Below, in pieces: positions 12,057 through 22,252 of a stretch of DNA of 64,000 nucleotides. This stretch comes from Glandiceps talaboti (taxonomy: Eukaryota > Hemichordata > Enteropneusta > Spengelidae). The DNA lies in NCBI RefSeq assembly GCF_964340395.1, contig NC_135557.1, forward strand, positions 2,024,687-2,088,686, read 5' to 3'. How positions within the stretch are numbered: the first letter of the stretch is position 1; each line of letters opens with the position of its first letter. Under the pieces are notes generated by a model that made no database searches, had not been told where the DNA came from, and saw only the letters and a program-made list of their open reading frames with translations. Position numbers and translations under genes: made by a program.

Positions 12057-13963
12057 ACTCTGCTGACCCACGCTTCACCTTGTCTCGTCAAAGTGGTTAC
12101 ATTTTTACTGTTCTTAGACTTTTCTCCACAAGATTCTTGGAGGAGGCATGTTAAGATGACAGGAAACTGTTCAATAATTTTTGTGATTCTCTGTCTCCTA
12201 ATTAACTACTCTTGTGCCAGGGTGAATGATCAGAATGACTTTGTTGCCAATGTGACATACTCCTGTCAACATCTACTTTCACTGCGACATACCACACCTG
12301 CTGTCGACATTGACACTGCATTTATTGAGTCTTATTGTTACAAACGGGGGACGAACAATAAAACGAAAGGAGAGGTTCACGAGGTGGGCTTAGAAATAGA
12401 CTTAAGAGACATGGATACAGACACCCTTTACCTGTGATTACTTTGTCAAATGTACGGTCTATAAACAACAAGATGGATGAATTTACAGCCAGGTCAGAAT
12501 TCGACTCGGATTTCAGAAGCAGCAACCTGATTTGTTTGACTGAAACATGGCTAAACGAGGACATATTAGATGTTGAGTTAAAGGGGTACACTGTTATAAG
12601 GGCAGATAGAGATAGAGTGTAGTCACAGAAACTGGTTGGCAGAGGTTTGTGTATTTATTTTGAAAATAAATGGGCCTTGCAATTTCGGGTGCATGACCAA
12701 GTATGCACCTGTGATTACCAACTCTTGACTGTGTCATTCCAGCCTTTCCGGGAAATCTGACCATAATGTCATTCATCTATTACCCAAGTACAGACAAAAA
12801 GTGAAATGTAGAAAACCTGTGACGAAAACAGTACCAATGTGGACTGAAGGCAGTATAGATGAACTAAGAGGTTGTTTTGAAACAACGGACTGGCAAATAT
12901 TCTTTGATTCCTGTAATAACCTTCACCAATTTACAGACACTATAACTTCTTATATTCAGTTTTGTGAAAGTAATATCATCATGAAAAAGTCAGTTAAAGT
13001 GTTTCCTGACAACAAGCCCTGGCTAACCAAAGATCTGAAAATGTGTTTGAATGACAAAAAGTTTGCTTTTCAAGATGACATGGTTGCTTTCAGAGAAAAA
13101 AAGGAAGGAATGTAAATTGGAAAGAGCTAAACTAAAATGAAAAGATAAGGTGGAACAGAGATTTTACACAGGGAATGCAAAACAGGCATGGGACGGGCTT
13201 ACATACCATGATGGGGAGTCAAAATGCAAAAACAACATGTAATCCCTGAAAACTGTGTATCTTTTGTAAATGATTAGAATCGGTTCTATGGTAGATTTGA
13301 TACCAACGATTGCAGTAGTCAGTGTGACAGTGTGTGTGAAAACATTCCAGTGGGTCAACCTATACAACTGACAGAGGATGAGGTTTATGTGAACAGATAC
13401 ATCATCCACTGGATTCAAGATTTTCTTTGTAATAGACCCCAAAGAGTGTTAATGAATGGAATTCTTTCAGATAAACTTGTTTTGAATACAGGCGCACCTC
13501 AGGGCTGCGTGTTATCACCAGTGTTGTTTTCAATTTATACTGATGAAATGAAAATTCAAGATTCAGTTGTAAGTTTGCTCAAATGTGCTGATGATATGGC
13601 ACTTGTAGGCCTCCTGTTCAAAGAACAATCTCTAAATGAACATAATATATCTTGATCATGTAGCAACCCTGCAAGACTGGTGTAAGTCAAGTTTACTGGA
13701 AATGAACGTGGCTAAAACTAAGGAACTAATACTAGAAAATGACAAACGTAATGTCACATTTGAACCGGCTGTATTGAACGGTCAGTCTGTAGAAATCGTT
13801 GAGTGTTTCAAATATCTATGTTTGCAATTGGATCAAAAGCTAAATTTCACTGAAAACACCAACTGTATTGTTAAGAAGGCCATGCAGCATATATTTTTAC
13901 TGAGGAGGCTACAGAGTTTTGACGTTTGTCAAAATGTTGCTGAAAAATATACAATAGCCTTAT
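12057..13963 (+). pseudogene. Decayed non-LTR retrotransposon (LINE): endonuclease and reverse transcriptase remains
   Basis: Fragments in shifting frames show an AP-endonuclease-like N-terminus near 12434-12622 (LSNVRSINNK, LICLTETWL). Its C-terminal SDHN block and a linker containing NKPWLT follow at about 12755-13115. Reverse transcriptase pieces lie at 13370-13640 (GAPQGCVLSPVLFSIY, then CADDMALVG as the catalytic ADD). Thumb-region sequence follows at 13636-13963 (WCKSSLLEMNVAKTKEL, FKYLCLQLD). The middle of each domain is deleted and stops interrupt it. The layout fits a CR1/L2/Jockey-related clade, which I cannot assign more closely. The probable 3' end of the same insertion is at 25525-25660. 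Confidence 0.82.
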
Positions 13964-14747
13964 AGAAAGTGAGCTAACTTTCAACATTACAGTGTGGTAT
14001 GGCAATTTGAGTGTTATAGAAAGTGAGCTAACTTTCAACATTACAGTGTGGTATGGCAATAGCCTTATAGAAAGTGAGCTAACTTTCAACATTACAGTGT
14101 GGTATGGCAATTTGAGTGTTATAGAAAGTGAGCTAACTTTCAACATTACAGTGTGGTATGGCAATAGCCTTATAGAAAGTGAGCTAACTTTCAACATTAC
14201 AGTGTGGTATGGCAATAGCCTTATAGAAAGTGAGCTAACTTTCAACATTACAGTGTGGTATGGCAATAGCCTTATAGAAAGTGAGCTAACTTTCAACATG
14301 AGTGTGGTATGGCAATAGCCTTATAGAAAGTGAGCTAACTTTTAACATTACAGTGTGGTATGGCAATAGCCTTATAGAAAGTGAGCTAACTTTCAACATT
14401 ACAGTGTGGTATGGCAATAGCCTTATAGAAAGTGAGCTAACTTTTAACATTACAGTGTGGTATGGCAATAGCCTTATAGAAAGTGAGCTAACTTTCAACA
14501 TTACAGTGTGGTATGGCAATAGCCTTATAGAAAGTGAGCTAACTTTCAACATTACAGTGTGGTATGGCAATAGCCTTATAGAAAGTGAGCTAACTTTTAA
14601 CATTACAGTGTGGTATGGCAATAGCCTTATAGAAAGTGAGCTAACTTTTAACATTACAGTGTGGTATGGCAATAGCCTTATAGAAAGTGAGCTAACTTTC
14701 AACATTACAGTGTGGTATGGCAATAGCCTTATAGAAAGTGAGCTAAC
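13964..14747 (+). repeat. 51/54-bp minisatellite made from LINE coding sequence
   Basis: The unit of 51 bp (17 codons) translates as SLIESELTFNITVWYGN in the frame of the LINE fragment just upstream. Early units alternate with a 54-bp form encoding NLSVIESELT. About 15 copies are present. The motif is the usual end of LINE reverse transcriptases, where (S)xIES.LTF.ITVWYG occurs once, so the array arose by tandem amplification of the LINE C-terminus. One unit near 14296 lacks three bases of the ACATTACAG segment and shifts the sequence locally. Open frames here are relics. Confidence 0.85.
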
Positions 14748-15863
14748 TGTGTTTGTGTTACTGTGATTATTTTAGTGTGTATATGTATTTTATTGTAAGA
14801 TTGTAACTGTGTTTGTATTACTGTAATTATTTTAGTGTGTATATGTATATTATTGTAAGATTGTAACTGTGTTTGTATTACTGTAATTATTTTAGTGTGT
14901 ATATGTATTTTATTGTAAGATTGTAACTGTGTTTGTGTTACTGTGATTATTTTAGTGTGTATATGTATTTTATTGTAAGATTGTAACTGTGTTTGTGTTA
15001 CTGTGATTATTTTAGTGTGTATATGTATTTTATTGTAAGATTGTAACTGTGTTTGTGTTACTGTGATTATTTTAGTGTGTATATGTATTTTATTGTAAGA
15101 TTGTAACTGTGTTTGTATTACTGTAATTATTTTAGTGTGTATATGTATATTATTGTAAGATTGTAACTGTGTTTGTGTTACTGTGATTATTTTAGTGTGT
15201 ATATGTATTTTATTGTAAGATTGTAACTCTGTTTGTATTACTGTGATTATTTTAGTGTGTATATGTATTTTATTGTAAGATTGTAACTGTGTTTGTGTTA
15301 CTGTGATTATTTTAGTGTGTATATGTATTTTATTGTAAGATTGTAACTGTGTTTGTATTACTGTGATTATTTTAGTGTGTATATGTATTTTATTGTAAGA
15401 TTGTAACTGTGTTTGTGTTACTGTGATTATTTTAGTGCGTATATGTATATTATTGGAAGATTGTAACTGTGTTTGTGTTACTGTGATTATTTTAGTGTGT
15501 ATATGTATTTTATTGTAAGATTGTAACTGTGTTTGTATTACTGTGATTATTTTAGTGTGTATATGTATTTTATTGTAAGATTGTAACTGTGTTTGTGTTA
15601 CTGTGATTATTTTAGTGTGTATATGTATTTTATTGTAAGATTGTAACTGTGTTTGTATTACTGTGATTATTTTAGTGTGTATATGTATTTTATTGTAAGT
15701 TTGTAACTGTGTTTGTATTACTGTGATTATTTTAGTGTGTATATGTATTTTATTGTAAGTTTGTAACTGTGTTTGTATTACTGTGATTATTTTAGTGTGT
15801 ATATGTATTTTATTGTAAGATTGTAACTGTGTTTGTATTACTGTGATTATTTTAGTGCGTATA
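14748..15863 (+). repeat. 60-bp minisatellite, left part
   Basis: Units of 60 bp contain ACTGTGATTATTTTAGTGTG and TATGTATTTTATTGTAAGAT, about 18.6 copies. It follows directly on the truncated last LINE-derived unit and continues at 22641 beyond the Ngaro insertion. It sits between the LINE coding end and the LINE 3' tail, so it probably derives from the LINE 3' UTR (inference). Confidence 0.93.
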
Positions 15864-16034
15864 GGAAGATTAAGTATTAATCTATTTTATGGATGACGCC
15901 CTCTGGTGGTAGTTAAAAGCAATTAGGTAATTTCGCCTAGAGGGGGGTGGCGGCATTTGAAAAAACTCTGAGGCAATTCGCCCTCTTGCAGCAACTTCGG
16001 ACATGAAAGCAAGGTAAAGAATTTGCTCTTCAAA
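15864..16034 (+). repeat. Ngaro terminal repeat A1
   Basis: This 171-bp left repeat begins GGAAGATTAAG and ends TTGCTCTTCAAA. It is identical by eye to A2 at 22046-22216. It includes the near-palindrome ATTAAGTATTAAT and probably holds promoter elements, which I cannot locate. Confidence 0.93.
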
Positions 16035-16135
16035 AAGTTGTTTTGGGGCAAGATATCGTGGTCTGTCGTCACCTGTTTATAACAGAAAGCTTCCTTGCTA
16101 CCGAAGGTTGGTATACAGCTGTACATTTTGTTATC

Positions 16136-16738
16136 ATGAGTGTGAAAATACTCATTTTGGGTCATTCTTTCATCTCACGGCTCCGTACGGCATTTCATCA
16201 CTGTTGTTTTCCACTCGACCCAACTTTTAATGTGTCTGATCGGGCTGAAGTCAAACTTGTTGGATTTGGGGGTCGTACAGTTGGGAAAACTCGTCGGTTT
16301 GACCTGCATTTAGTGAAAGACTATGAACCTGATATTGTTATTTTGGAACTTGGTTCTAATGATCTATGTTCTAGTGATGCAGCTAGTACGCCAGAAGGGG
16401 TAGGCCACCAATTAGTGAACTTGGCGTGCACACTTTACCATGAGTACAACGTGCGTATCGTTTGTGTTGATCAAATACTTTTTAGGAATGTTTGCCCACT
16501 GAATATGAGTGACTACAATGAGAGAGTGACGGTGCTGAACAGTTTTCTGGCTAATGAGCTTGCCAATTTTGAGTTTTGTTTGTTCTGGAAGCATAGGGGA
16601 TTTTGGAATTCCCGGTTAGAATTACTATGCGTAGACGGCGTGCATCTAAGTGAGTTGGGTATGTATCGTTTTTACAAGAGTTTACGCGGGGCGATTTTGA
16701 GGTCACTCACCATGGTGTCACGTGGTCCGGTGGATTGA
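16136..16738 (+). CDS. SGNH/GDSL-type hydrolase ORF of the Ngaro element
   Basis: The ORF is 200 residues from ATG at 16136; the frame is open upstream, but this is the first ATG giving the conserved start MSVKILILGHSF. All four SGNH blocks are visible: Ser11 in GHSF (block I), glycine in GFGGRTVG at 43-50 (block II), Asn75 in LELGSND (block III), and Asp167/His170 in DGVHLSELG (block V). The serine esterase tetrad therefore looks complete. Some animal Ngaro and LINE elements are known to carry such esterases; their role in transposition is unknown, with lipid or protein deacylation suggested. There is no signal peptide, so action would be cytoplasmic. An 834-bp gap separates it from the Gag-like ORF. 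Confidence 0.85.
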   Translation: MSVKILILGHSFISRLRTAFHHCCFPLDPTFNVSDRAEVKLVGFGGRTVGKTRRFDLHLVKDYEPDIVILELGSNDLCSSDAASTPEGVGHQLVNLACTLYHEYNVRIVCVDQILFRNVCPLNMSDYNERVTVLNSFLANELANFEFCLFWKHRGFWNSRLELLCVDGVHLSELGMYRFYKSLRGAILRSLTMVSRGPVD

Positions 16739-17572
16739 CTCTAAACTTGGTTTTAACCGACGACTTCAATACGGCTGCATGAGCGACATACGTTGGTAAT
16801 TTGAGTCTGATTGTCATGGTCTCTTCGACATGTTGCTGACCAGCATGCCCTGAGTATTAATCTTGATATGGCGTATCAATACTTAGGCATAGAAATTGTT
16901 TTATGGGGCAGCAGCCAAGGAATTTGGTCTGCAAGTTGCGGCTCACATTTTGACTTGTTATAATGTATCTATATGCATTTAGTGAGTTATATTGTCATAT
17001 GAAATATTTTTATTTCATTTTAGCTATCGCATTTTATTCATTATATAATATATATTATAATGTACATGTACAGTTGTAACTGTTTCTGGAGCTTAATTGG
17101 TGAGCAGCAGCCAGGTAATCTGGTCTGCAAATTGTGGCTCACATTTGCCATTTGGTGTTCTTGAGTATCTTTTATACTTTTATGTTCCGGCATTATTTGC
17201 ATGACATTTTGGCATTCCTTATGAATGACCCGTCTTGCAAGCCGGGTCGTTAGTATTTCATTGCGGTTTTATTTTATATTTGGCACCATAGCCTTATTGC
17301 TAGCTGGTGTATTAAAAAAAAAAAAAAAAAAATGATACTCATGTTATTGCTCCATGTTATTGGCCTTATTTGGCATGTTTTACCATTGAATATCTTATTC
17401 ATGGTTCCCTTGTGATTAGGGATGTCCACTTAATGGACTTTATATTCATTGTCAGTGCCTTAATTATCTGTGCCGGTGCCAGACTATTGTATTAGTCAGG
17501 GCAATCAACATAATTTATAACTAATGTTGGTATTTATAATTTACTGCCATAGTGAGTTCTGTATTACAGATA
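16739..17572. other. Ngaro internal spacer between hydrolase and Gag ORFs
   Basis: No ORF is seen. A block of about 43 bp containing GGTCTGCAAGTTGCGGCTCA occurs near 16910 and recurs, diverged, near 17105. An A-run of about 18 lies near 17314-17331. The sequence is AT-rich. It could hold a second promoter or a splice acceptor for the downstream ORFs, which is inference only. Confidence 0.6.
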
Positions 17573-18772
17573 ATGGCACCTAAGCGAGCAAATGCTGGAA
17601 GAAAACGGAAGTCTGCTTCCTGCCAGTCCCAGCCAAAGTCAAAAAAGGTACATGAAGATCTGCCACCACCACAACAGATGGCGGAAGTACTATCATCAGG
17701 AGTCCAGAGCATAGCAGTATCCAGTGCACAGGTTCTGTCTGCAGACTCCTTAGAGAAGAATGCCACTCAACCTAATACTCACAACGGGCAAGCTACATCA
17801 AGCCACTCTGAGGGATCATCTGTTAATACAGAACAGCTGACAAAGACTATATCAGAAGCAGTGGTGCAAGGACTTGTTAATTCAGGCCTTCTCTCTAGAT
17901 CTCAGGCCAACCATGGGCAACAGGATGTACATCAGCCAGGTGACAAGTCTTCTGGCGATGTGCTAAAGGAAGTAACAGATATTATGGGTAACCCTTCGTT
18001 TCCAAATGATCAATTGCCACTGCCTGAATCTGACATGCGGCCTGGTTCTGAGTTCACTAGTGTGTCAGTACCATTGCTTTCTAGAGTGCCTGACAAAGTG
18101 AAATCAAAAATTTGGTCAGATGAGTACGTGGATTTGGCCTCTCTCTTGAACCCAACACAACAGGATTTCAAATACACACTTGCAATGGCAAACAACAATG
18201 ACAAGGCACACCTCTGCCTTGAACCATCCGTAAAGGGCAGGAAAATAGTGTCAATTGATCATTGGTTAACAGCTTTCAATACTTTTACAGCAGTTTATAC
18301 TGTCAAATACCCAAATTCAGTTCCAGGGTTAATGAAATATATTGAGGTGGTTCGTGATTTGGCAGCCAAAAGGGCTAATTGGCGTTTTTACGATGAACAA
18401 TTTCGGTACCTTCGACAGTCTATACGAATTCCCTGGGATAGTACTCACTGGGAATTATGGATGCAAGCTCTGCATATGAACCGCAGTGCTAGTGGGCCCA
18501 AAAGCCAGAGTTTTAGCCAGGGGGAGCCTCCCTTTCGTAAGGGGTATTGCTGGAAATTCAATTCGGGGAAAACCTGCTCTGGGTGTAGATTTGAACACAA
18601 ATGTAGCAAGTGCAACTACTCTCATGCAGCAGTCAGCTGCTTTTCCAGACTCCCTCATTATGAGAAATCAAACCGATCAAACGCTGCCAGGCCACCAGCC
18701 GCTTCTTACCGGGCACGTACAAGTGTCAGTGCCGTCCCAAGTAGTAACACCGGTACGGGTGGAAATGCTTAG
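17573..18772 (+). CDS. Gag-like protein of the Ngaro element
   Basis: The ORF is 399 residues from ATG at 17573. The N-terminus is basic (MAPKRANAGRKRKS), resembling a nuclear localisation signal, followed by a Gln/Ser-rich low-complexity region to about residue 160. A helical middle domain follows (WSDEYVDLASLL, HWLTAFNTFTAVY, WRFYDEQFRYLR). A Cys/His cluster at about 326-351 (CWKFNSGKTCSGC, CSKCNYSH) is typical of DIRS/Ngaro ORF1 nucleocapsid-like proteins. It presumably binds the element RNA. The stop overlaps the ATG at 18765 of the RT ORF in the +1 frame. Confidence 0.85.
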   Translation: MAPKRANAGRKRKSASCQSQPKSKKVHEDLPPPQQMAEVLSSGVQSIAVSSAQVLSADSLEKNATQPNTHNGQATSSHSEGSSVNTEQLTKTISEAVVQGLVNSGLLSRSQANHGQQDVHQPGDKSSGDVLKEVTDIMGNPSFPNDQLPLPESDMRPGSEFTSVSVPLLSRVPDKVKSKIWSDEYVDLASLLNPTQQDFKYTLAMANNNDKAHLCLEPSVKGRKIVSIDHWLTAFNTFTAVYTVKYPNSVPGLMKYIEVVRDLAAKRANWRFYDEQFRYLRQSIRIPWDSTHWELWMQALHMNRSASGPKSQSFSQGEPPFRKGYCWKFNSGKTCSGCRFEHKCSKCNYSHAAVSCFSRLPHYEKSNRSNAARPPAASYRARTSVSAVPSSNTGTGGNA

Positions 18773-20321
18773 GAAGTACCTGCAAGGTTACCCAGCACAG
18801 CTCAAAAATTACTTGTTAGAAGGTTTCTCAGATGGTTTTCTCATTAACTTCTTTGGGAAGCATGTTAATTTTCAAGCTTCCAATTTGAAATCTGCTTTGG
18901 CTAACCCCGAAATTGTACAAAAGAAATTACAGAAAGAGCTTGAAGCTGGCAGACTTGCTGGCCCATTCCTGTCTCCACCTTTTCCTGTTTTTCGTGTCTC
19001 TCCCTTGGGAGTGGTCCCTAAAAAGGATCCAAATGAATTTCGTCTTATACATCACCTGTCCTACCCTGCTGGCTCCTCTGTCAACGATGGCATACCTCAC
19101 GAATTTGCTTCAGTGCAGTATGCTACTGTTGATAGGGCAATTGAAATTATAAAAACCTTGGGCAGGGGATGTTTCCTGGCAAAGACAGATATCCGGTCAG
19201 CTTTCCGCATTATCCCTGTTTCACCAAAAGTTCAGCATTTATTGGGCTTGTCTTGGGAGGGAAAGTTTTACTATGATAGGTGCCTACCAATGGGTTGTTC
19301 GGCATCATGTCAGATTTTTGAGTCATTTAGTACTGCTATGGAATGGATTTCACTTCACAAATACGGGGCAGTGGCTGTGATTCACATCCTTGATGATTTC
19401 CTTTTCCTTGCACACACACATCATAAGTGCTTGTCTGACCTAACAAACTTTCTGAGTTTGAGCTCAGATTTGGGTGTGCCAATAGCACATGAGAAGACAG
19501 CTGGGCCAAGTACTTGTCTTACATTTGCTGGCATTGACCTTGACACTATCGCCATGGAAGCCAGGCTCCCCTATGATAAGCTCAAGAAATGCTGTACTTT
19601 GATTGACAATTTTTTGTCTCGTAAGTCAGTCAAACTGGTTGAGCTCCAATCTCTGATAGGAACCTTGAATTTTGCATGTCGTGTTATTGTACCAGGTAGG
19701 CCATTTCTACGGCGTTTAATTGATCTCACTGTTGGTATCAAAGCTAAGCATCATCATATTAAGCTTAGTCAGGAGACTAAGGCAGATTTAAATACTTGGA
19801 AACATTTCATTGGGAATTTCAATGGTAAGACAATGTTTTTCGAGGAGAAATGGGAAACATCTGTTTCACTACACCTTTATACAGACGCGGCCCAATCGTT
19901 GGGTTTTGGAGCAATTTTTGGCCCTCATTGGTTGTTTGGTGAATGGCCTGCCTCATGGAAGCACCATAACATTGCTACATTGGAAATGTATCCAATAATG
20001 CTAAGTCTTAGGGTTTGGGGGCACAAATTAGCCAATAAACAGGTTTTGTTTTTCTCTGATAATCAAGCCGTTGTGGAGGTCTTGAACCGGCAAACGGCAC
20101 GAGACAGGCAGTTGATGGTGTTTATTCGTGATATCGTACTGGTGTGTCTAAAGCTCAATATTATGTTTAGAGCAAAACATATTCCTGGCCAATTTAACAC
20201 CAAGGCCGATTATTTGTCTCGCTTGCAGGTAGCTCGGTTCAAGGCAGAAACCACAGTTTCGGATTATTATCCAACTGCAATCCCAGTAGATCTCTTACCA
20301 AGCAACTGGCAACTTCCATGA
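18765..20321 (+). CDS. Reverse transcriptase-RNase H of the Ngaro element
   Basis: From ATG at 18765 the product is 518 residues, but the frame is open back to 18486 and similarity (TPVRVEML) starts about six residues before this ATG. A +1 frameshift from the Gag ORF is therefore an alternative start. RT blocks include KKDPNEFRLIHHLSYP, AKTDIRSAFRIIPV, CLPMGCSASCQ and the catalytic LDDF at about 209-212. RNase H residues follow: YTDAA (Asp at about 374), LEMYP, SDNQAVVEVLN and HIPGQFNTKADYLSR. The order RT-RNase H without protease or DDE integrase is as in DIRS-order elements. No stops or frameshifts interrupt it. It ends in an ATGA overlap with the recombinase. Confidence 0.93.
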   Translation: MLRKYLQGYPAQLKNYLLEGFSDGFLINFFGKHVNFQASNLKSALANPEIVQKKLQKELEAGRLAGPFLSPPFPVFRVSPLGVVPKKDPNEFRLIHHLSYPAGSSVNDGIPHEFASVQYATVDRAIEIIKTLGRGCFLAKTDIRSAFRIIPVSPKVQHLLGLSWEGKFYYDRCLPMGCSASCQIFESFSTAMEWISLHKYGAVAVIHILDDFLFLAHTHHKCLSDLTNFLSLSSDLGVPIAHEKTAGPSTCLTFAGIDLDTIAMEARLPYDKLKKCCTLIDNFLSRKSVKLVELQSLIGTLNFACRVIVPGRPFLRRLIDLTVGIKAKHHHIKLSQETKADLNTWKHFIGNFNGKTMFFEEKWETSVSLHLYTDAAQSLGFGAIFGPHWLFGEWPASWKHHNIATLEMYPIMLSLRVWGHKLANKQVLFFSDNQAVVEVLNRQTARDRQLMVFIRDIVLVCLKLNIMFRAKHIPGQFNTKADYLSRLQVARFKAETTVSDYYPTAIPVDLLPSNWQLP

Positions 20322-21235
20322 ACGACCTACTGAGCCAAGCTTTGTGTCCATCTTCACGTGCTACATACAAGAGAGCTTGGAGAACATACTCTGTATTTTC
20401 TGTTTTGTATATTGGCACTCATTGCCCAACTTTACCATTGCAGGTCACGGACTTGGCACTATTTGTAGCTTACCTTTCAATGCGGAAAATGGCTTACACA
20501 ACTATGTTAACATATCTGTCTGCAATTAGTTATGTACATAAATTAGCCGGCTGCATGGATCCTACAAAATCATTCCTAATACAAAAGCTGATAGTAGCTG
20601 CAAAAAAGCTTGATCCTAGAATTGATGTACGTTTACCAATCTCACAACCCATATTACATAAGCTTGTACAGTCCATAGAGCATACAATCACCACAAGGTA
20701 CCAGCAATCACTGTTTAGGGCAATGTTCCTCCTTGCTTTTCATGGCTTCCTACGGATTGGGGAAATGACAGTCCGGGAGCAAAAGGAACATCAGAGAGTC
20801 CTGCAGCGGAGCTCTATTCAATTTCTAAGACTACCGAATAATCTGCTGGCATTTCAGCTCACTATAACAGTCTTCAAACATAACACTGAAAACAGGCCAT
20901 TTCACCTGCTGATCAAGGCTACAGGATTGCCAGGTCTGTGCCCTGTCCATGCAATGATTGATATCTGCCGCTGGCGTGGATGTAGGCCCGGGCCACTTTT
21001 TATTATGCCAACAGGATCAGCCGTCACCCGAGAATACTTTGTCTCACACTTGAACATATGTCTAAATTTCTGCGGCTTAGATGCTAGTCGGTATAAGGGC
21101 CATAGTTTCCGCATTGGGGCTGCATCTAGGGCAGCGGCACTAGGTTTATCTGATGCTCAGATCCGCACGCTTGGTAGGTGGAAGTCTGATGCTTTTAAGT
21201 CATACATTAGAAACTCCACAGCTTGGTGCCCATAA
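20318..21235 (+). CDS. Tyrosine recombinase (integrase) of the Ngaro element
   Basis: This 305-residue protein replaces the DDE integrase of LTR elements. It has an N-terminal core-binding region of helices (SRATYKRAWRTYSVF, MLTYLSAISYVHKL). The catalytic residues are Arg146 in FHGFLRIGEM, His262 and Arg265 in GHSFRIGAAS, Trp288 in TLGRWKS and the nucleophile Tyr296 in FKSYIR. The set is complete, so the enzyme is probably functional. Family knowledge says it integrates a circular DNA intermediate without target duplication, which matches the junctions here. Its ATG overlaps the RT stop. Confidence 0.94.
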   Translation: MNDLLSQALCPSSRATYKRAWRTYSVFSVLYIGTHCPTLPLQVTDLALFVAYLSMRKMAYTTMLTYLSAISYVHKLAGCMDPTKSFLIQKLIVAAKKLDPRIDVRLPISQPILHKLVQSIEHTITTRYQQSLFRAMFLLAFHGFLRIGEMTVREQKEHQRVLQRSSIQFLRLPNNLLAFQLTITVFKHNTENRPFHLLIKATGLPGLCPVHAMIDICRWRGCRPGPLFIMPTGSAVTREYFVSHLNICLNFCGLDASRYKGHSFRIGAASRAAALGLSDAQIRTLGRWKSDAFKSYIRNSTAWCP

Positions 21236-21657
21236 AACGTTTAAATGCACTTATGGCTTTTACTTGTCCGGGGTAGTTGGTCAGCTATGAGGTCAGGTCA
21301 GTTCATGGGCTGCTGACTTTGTGGTTTTCCAGGCTACCTAGTTTCTCTTGTGCTTTTCCATCATGTTTTGACGTTTTGTTAACTTAAATGGTTATGTACT
21401 TGTTCAAGGGTTTAGACGTTGTAATTTGCAGTTAATATTAAGTCTTTGACATTTTCATGTTACCTCTAATATGCCTTAATTGGTTTAATTGACACCTTAC
21501 TATGTAGTTTATGATAAGAATCAAACCTACTTTGCATGGCTTTGGCCGCTGGCGCTTCTGGTGGGGCGGCCACAGTCATGTGGCTGGTGGGGATGTGCCC
21601 CACCTTCAGCTTGTGTGGGTTTGTAATGAATTAAGTGCTTATAAGGCTTTCCTCACC
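21236..21657. other. Ngaro 3' non-coding region before repeat B1
   Basis: No convincing ORF is seen. A small frame containing a GC-rich tract near 21545-21600 (GGCGCTTCTGGTGGGGCGGC) is short and has no recognisable domain. No polyadenylation signal is obvious. Confidence 0.55.
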
Positions 21658-22045
21658 CAGGTACCTAGGGTTAAACATTTCCTAACCAATATAAAGTCAG
21701 AAGTATCTTGAACTTTGTCATACATAGGTCTAATTTGTACAACTGTGTTTCAGTGACCTTTGACCTGAAACAGTAAATTACCATCCTTTCAACCTGATCT
21801 TTGGCCAACTGTAACCTTTGACCTTATCTGATTATTGTAAAGGGGGTTGGCTGATAGTGATTATCCTACCAAATAAGGGAATTTTCTGGGTGAGGAAAGT
21901 CTTTGCTGTTGTATTTTCTGAGATATTGTTGGACATTAAAACTGCCATGGTGACATGGCCAATTTTGCCACAAATGTGGTCTTTTTGCATTTGTAAAGAT
22001 TTATAGGTGGTACTTGCTGTTCGGGATGTGTGAGTCAGCCATAAA
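21658..22045 (+). repeat. Ngaro repeat B1
   Basis: This 388-bp repeat begins CAGGTACCTAGGG and ends CAGCCATAAA. It is identical by eye to B2 at 22253-22640 and abuts A2 directly. The B1-A2 junction (CCATAAA/GGAAGAT) joins the same ends seen at the element's outer borders, as expected if it templates circle formation. Confidence 0.93.
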
Positions 22046-22216
22046 GGAAGATTAAGTATTAATCTATTTTATGGATGACGCCCTCTGGTGGTAGTTAAAA
22101 GCAATTAGGTAATTTCGCCTAGAGGGGGGTGGCGGCATTTGAAAAAACTCTGAGGCAATTCGCCCTCTTGCAGCAACTTCGGACATGAAAGCAAGGTAAA
22201 GAATTTGCTCTTCAAA
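22046..22216 (+). repeat. Ngaro repeat A2
   Basis: Internal second copy of A1, 171 bp, lying between B1 and a unique 36-bp spacer (22217-22252) that contains CCCATCCCTCCGCCCCATCA. Confidence 0.93.
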
Positions 22217-22252
22217 CCCATCCCTCCGCCCCATCACCACCTCGTTTCCTAT

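Noticed and set aside
16412-21114. Minus-strand and alternative-frame ORFs within the Ngaro element
   Set aside because: They overlap well-supported ORFs with catalytic motifs and have no motifs of their own.
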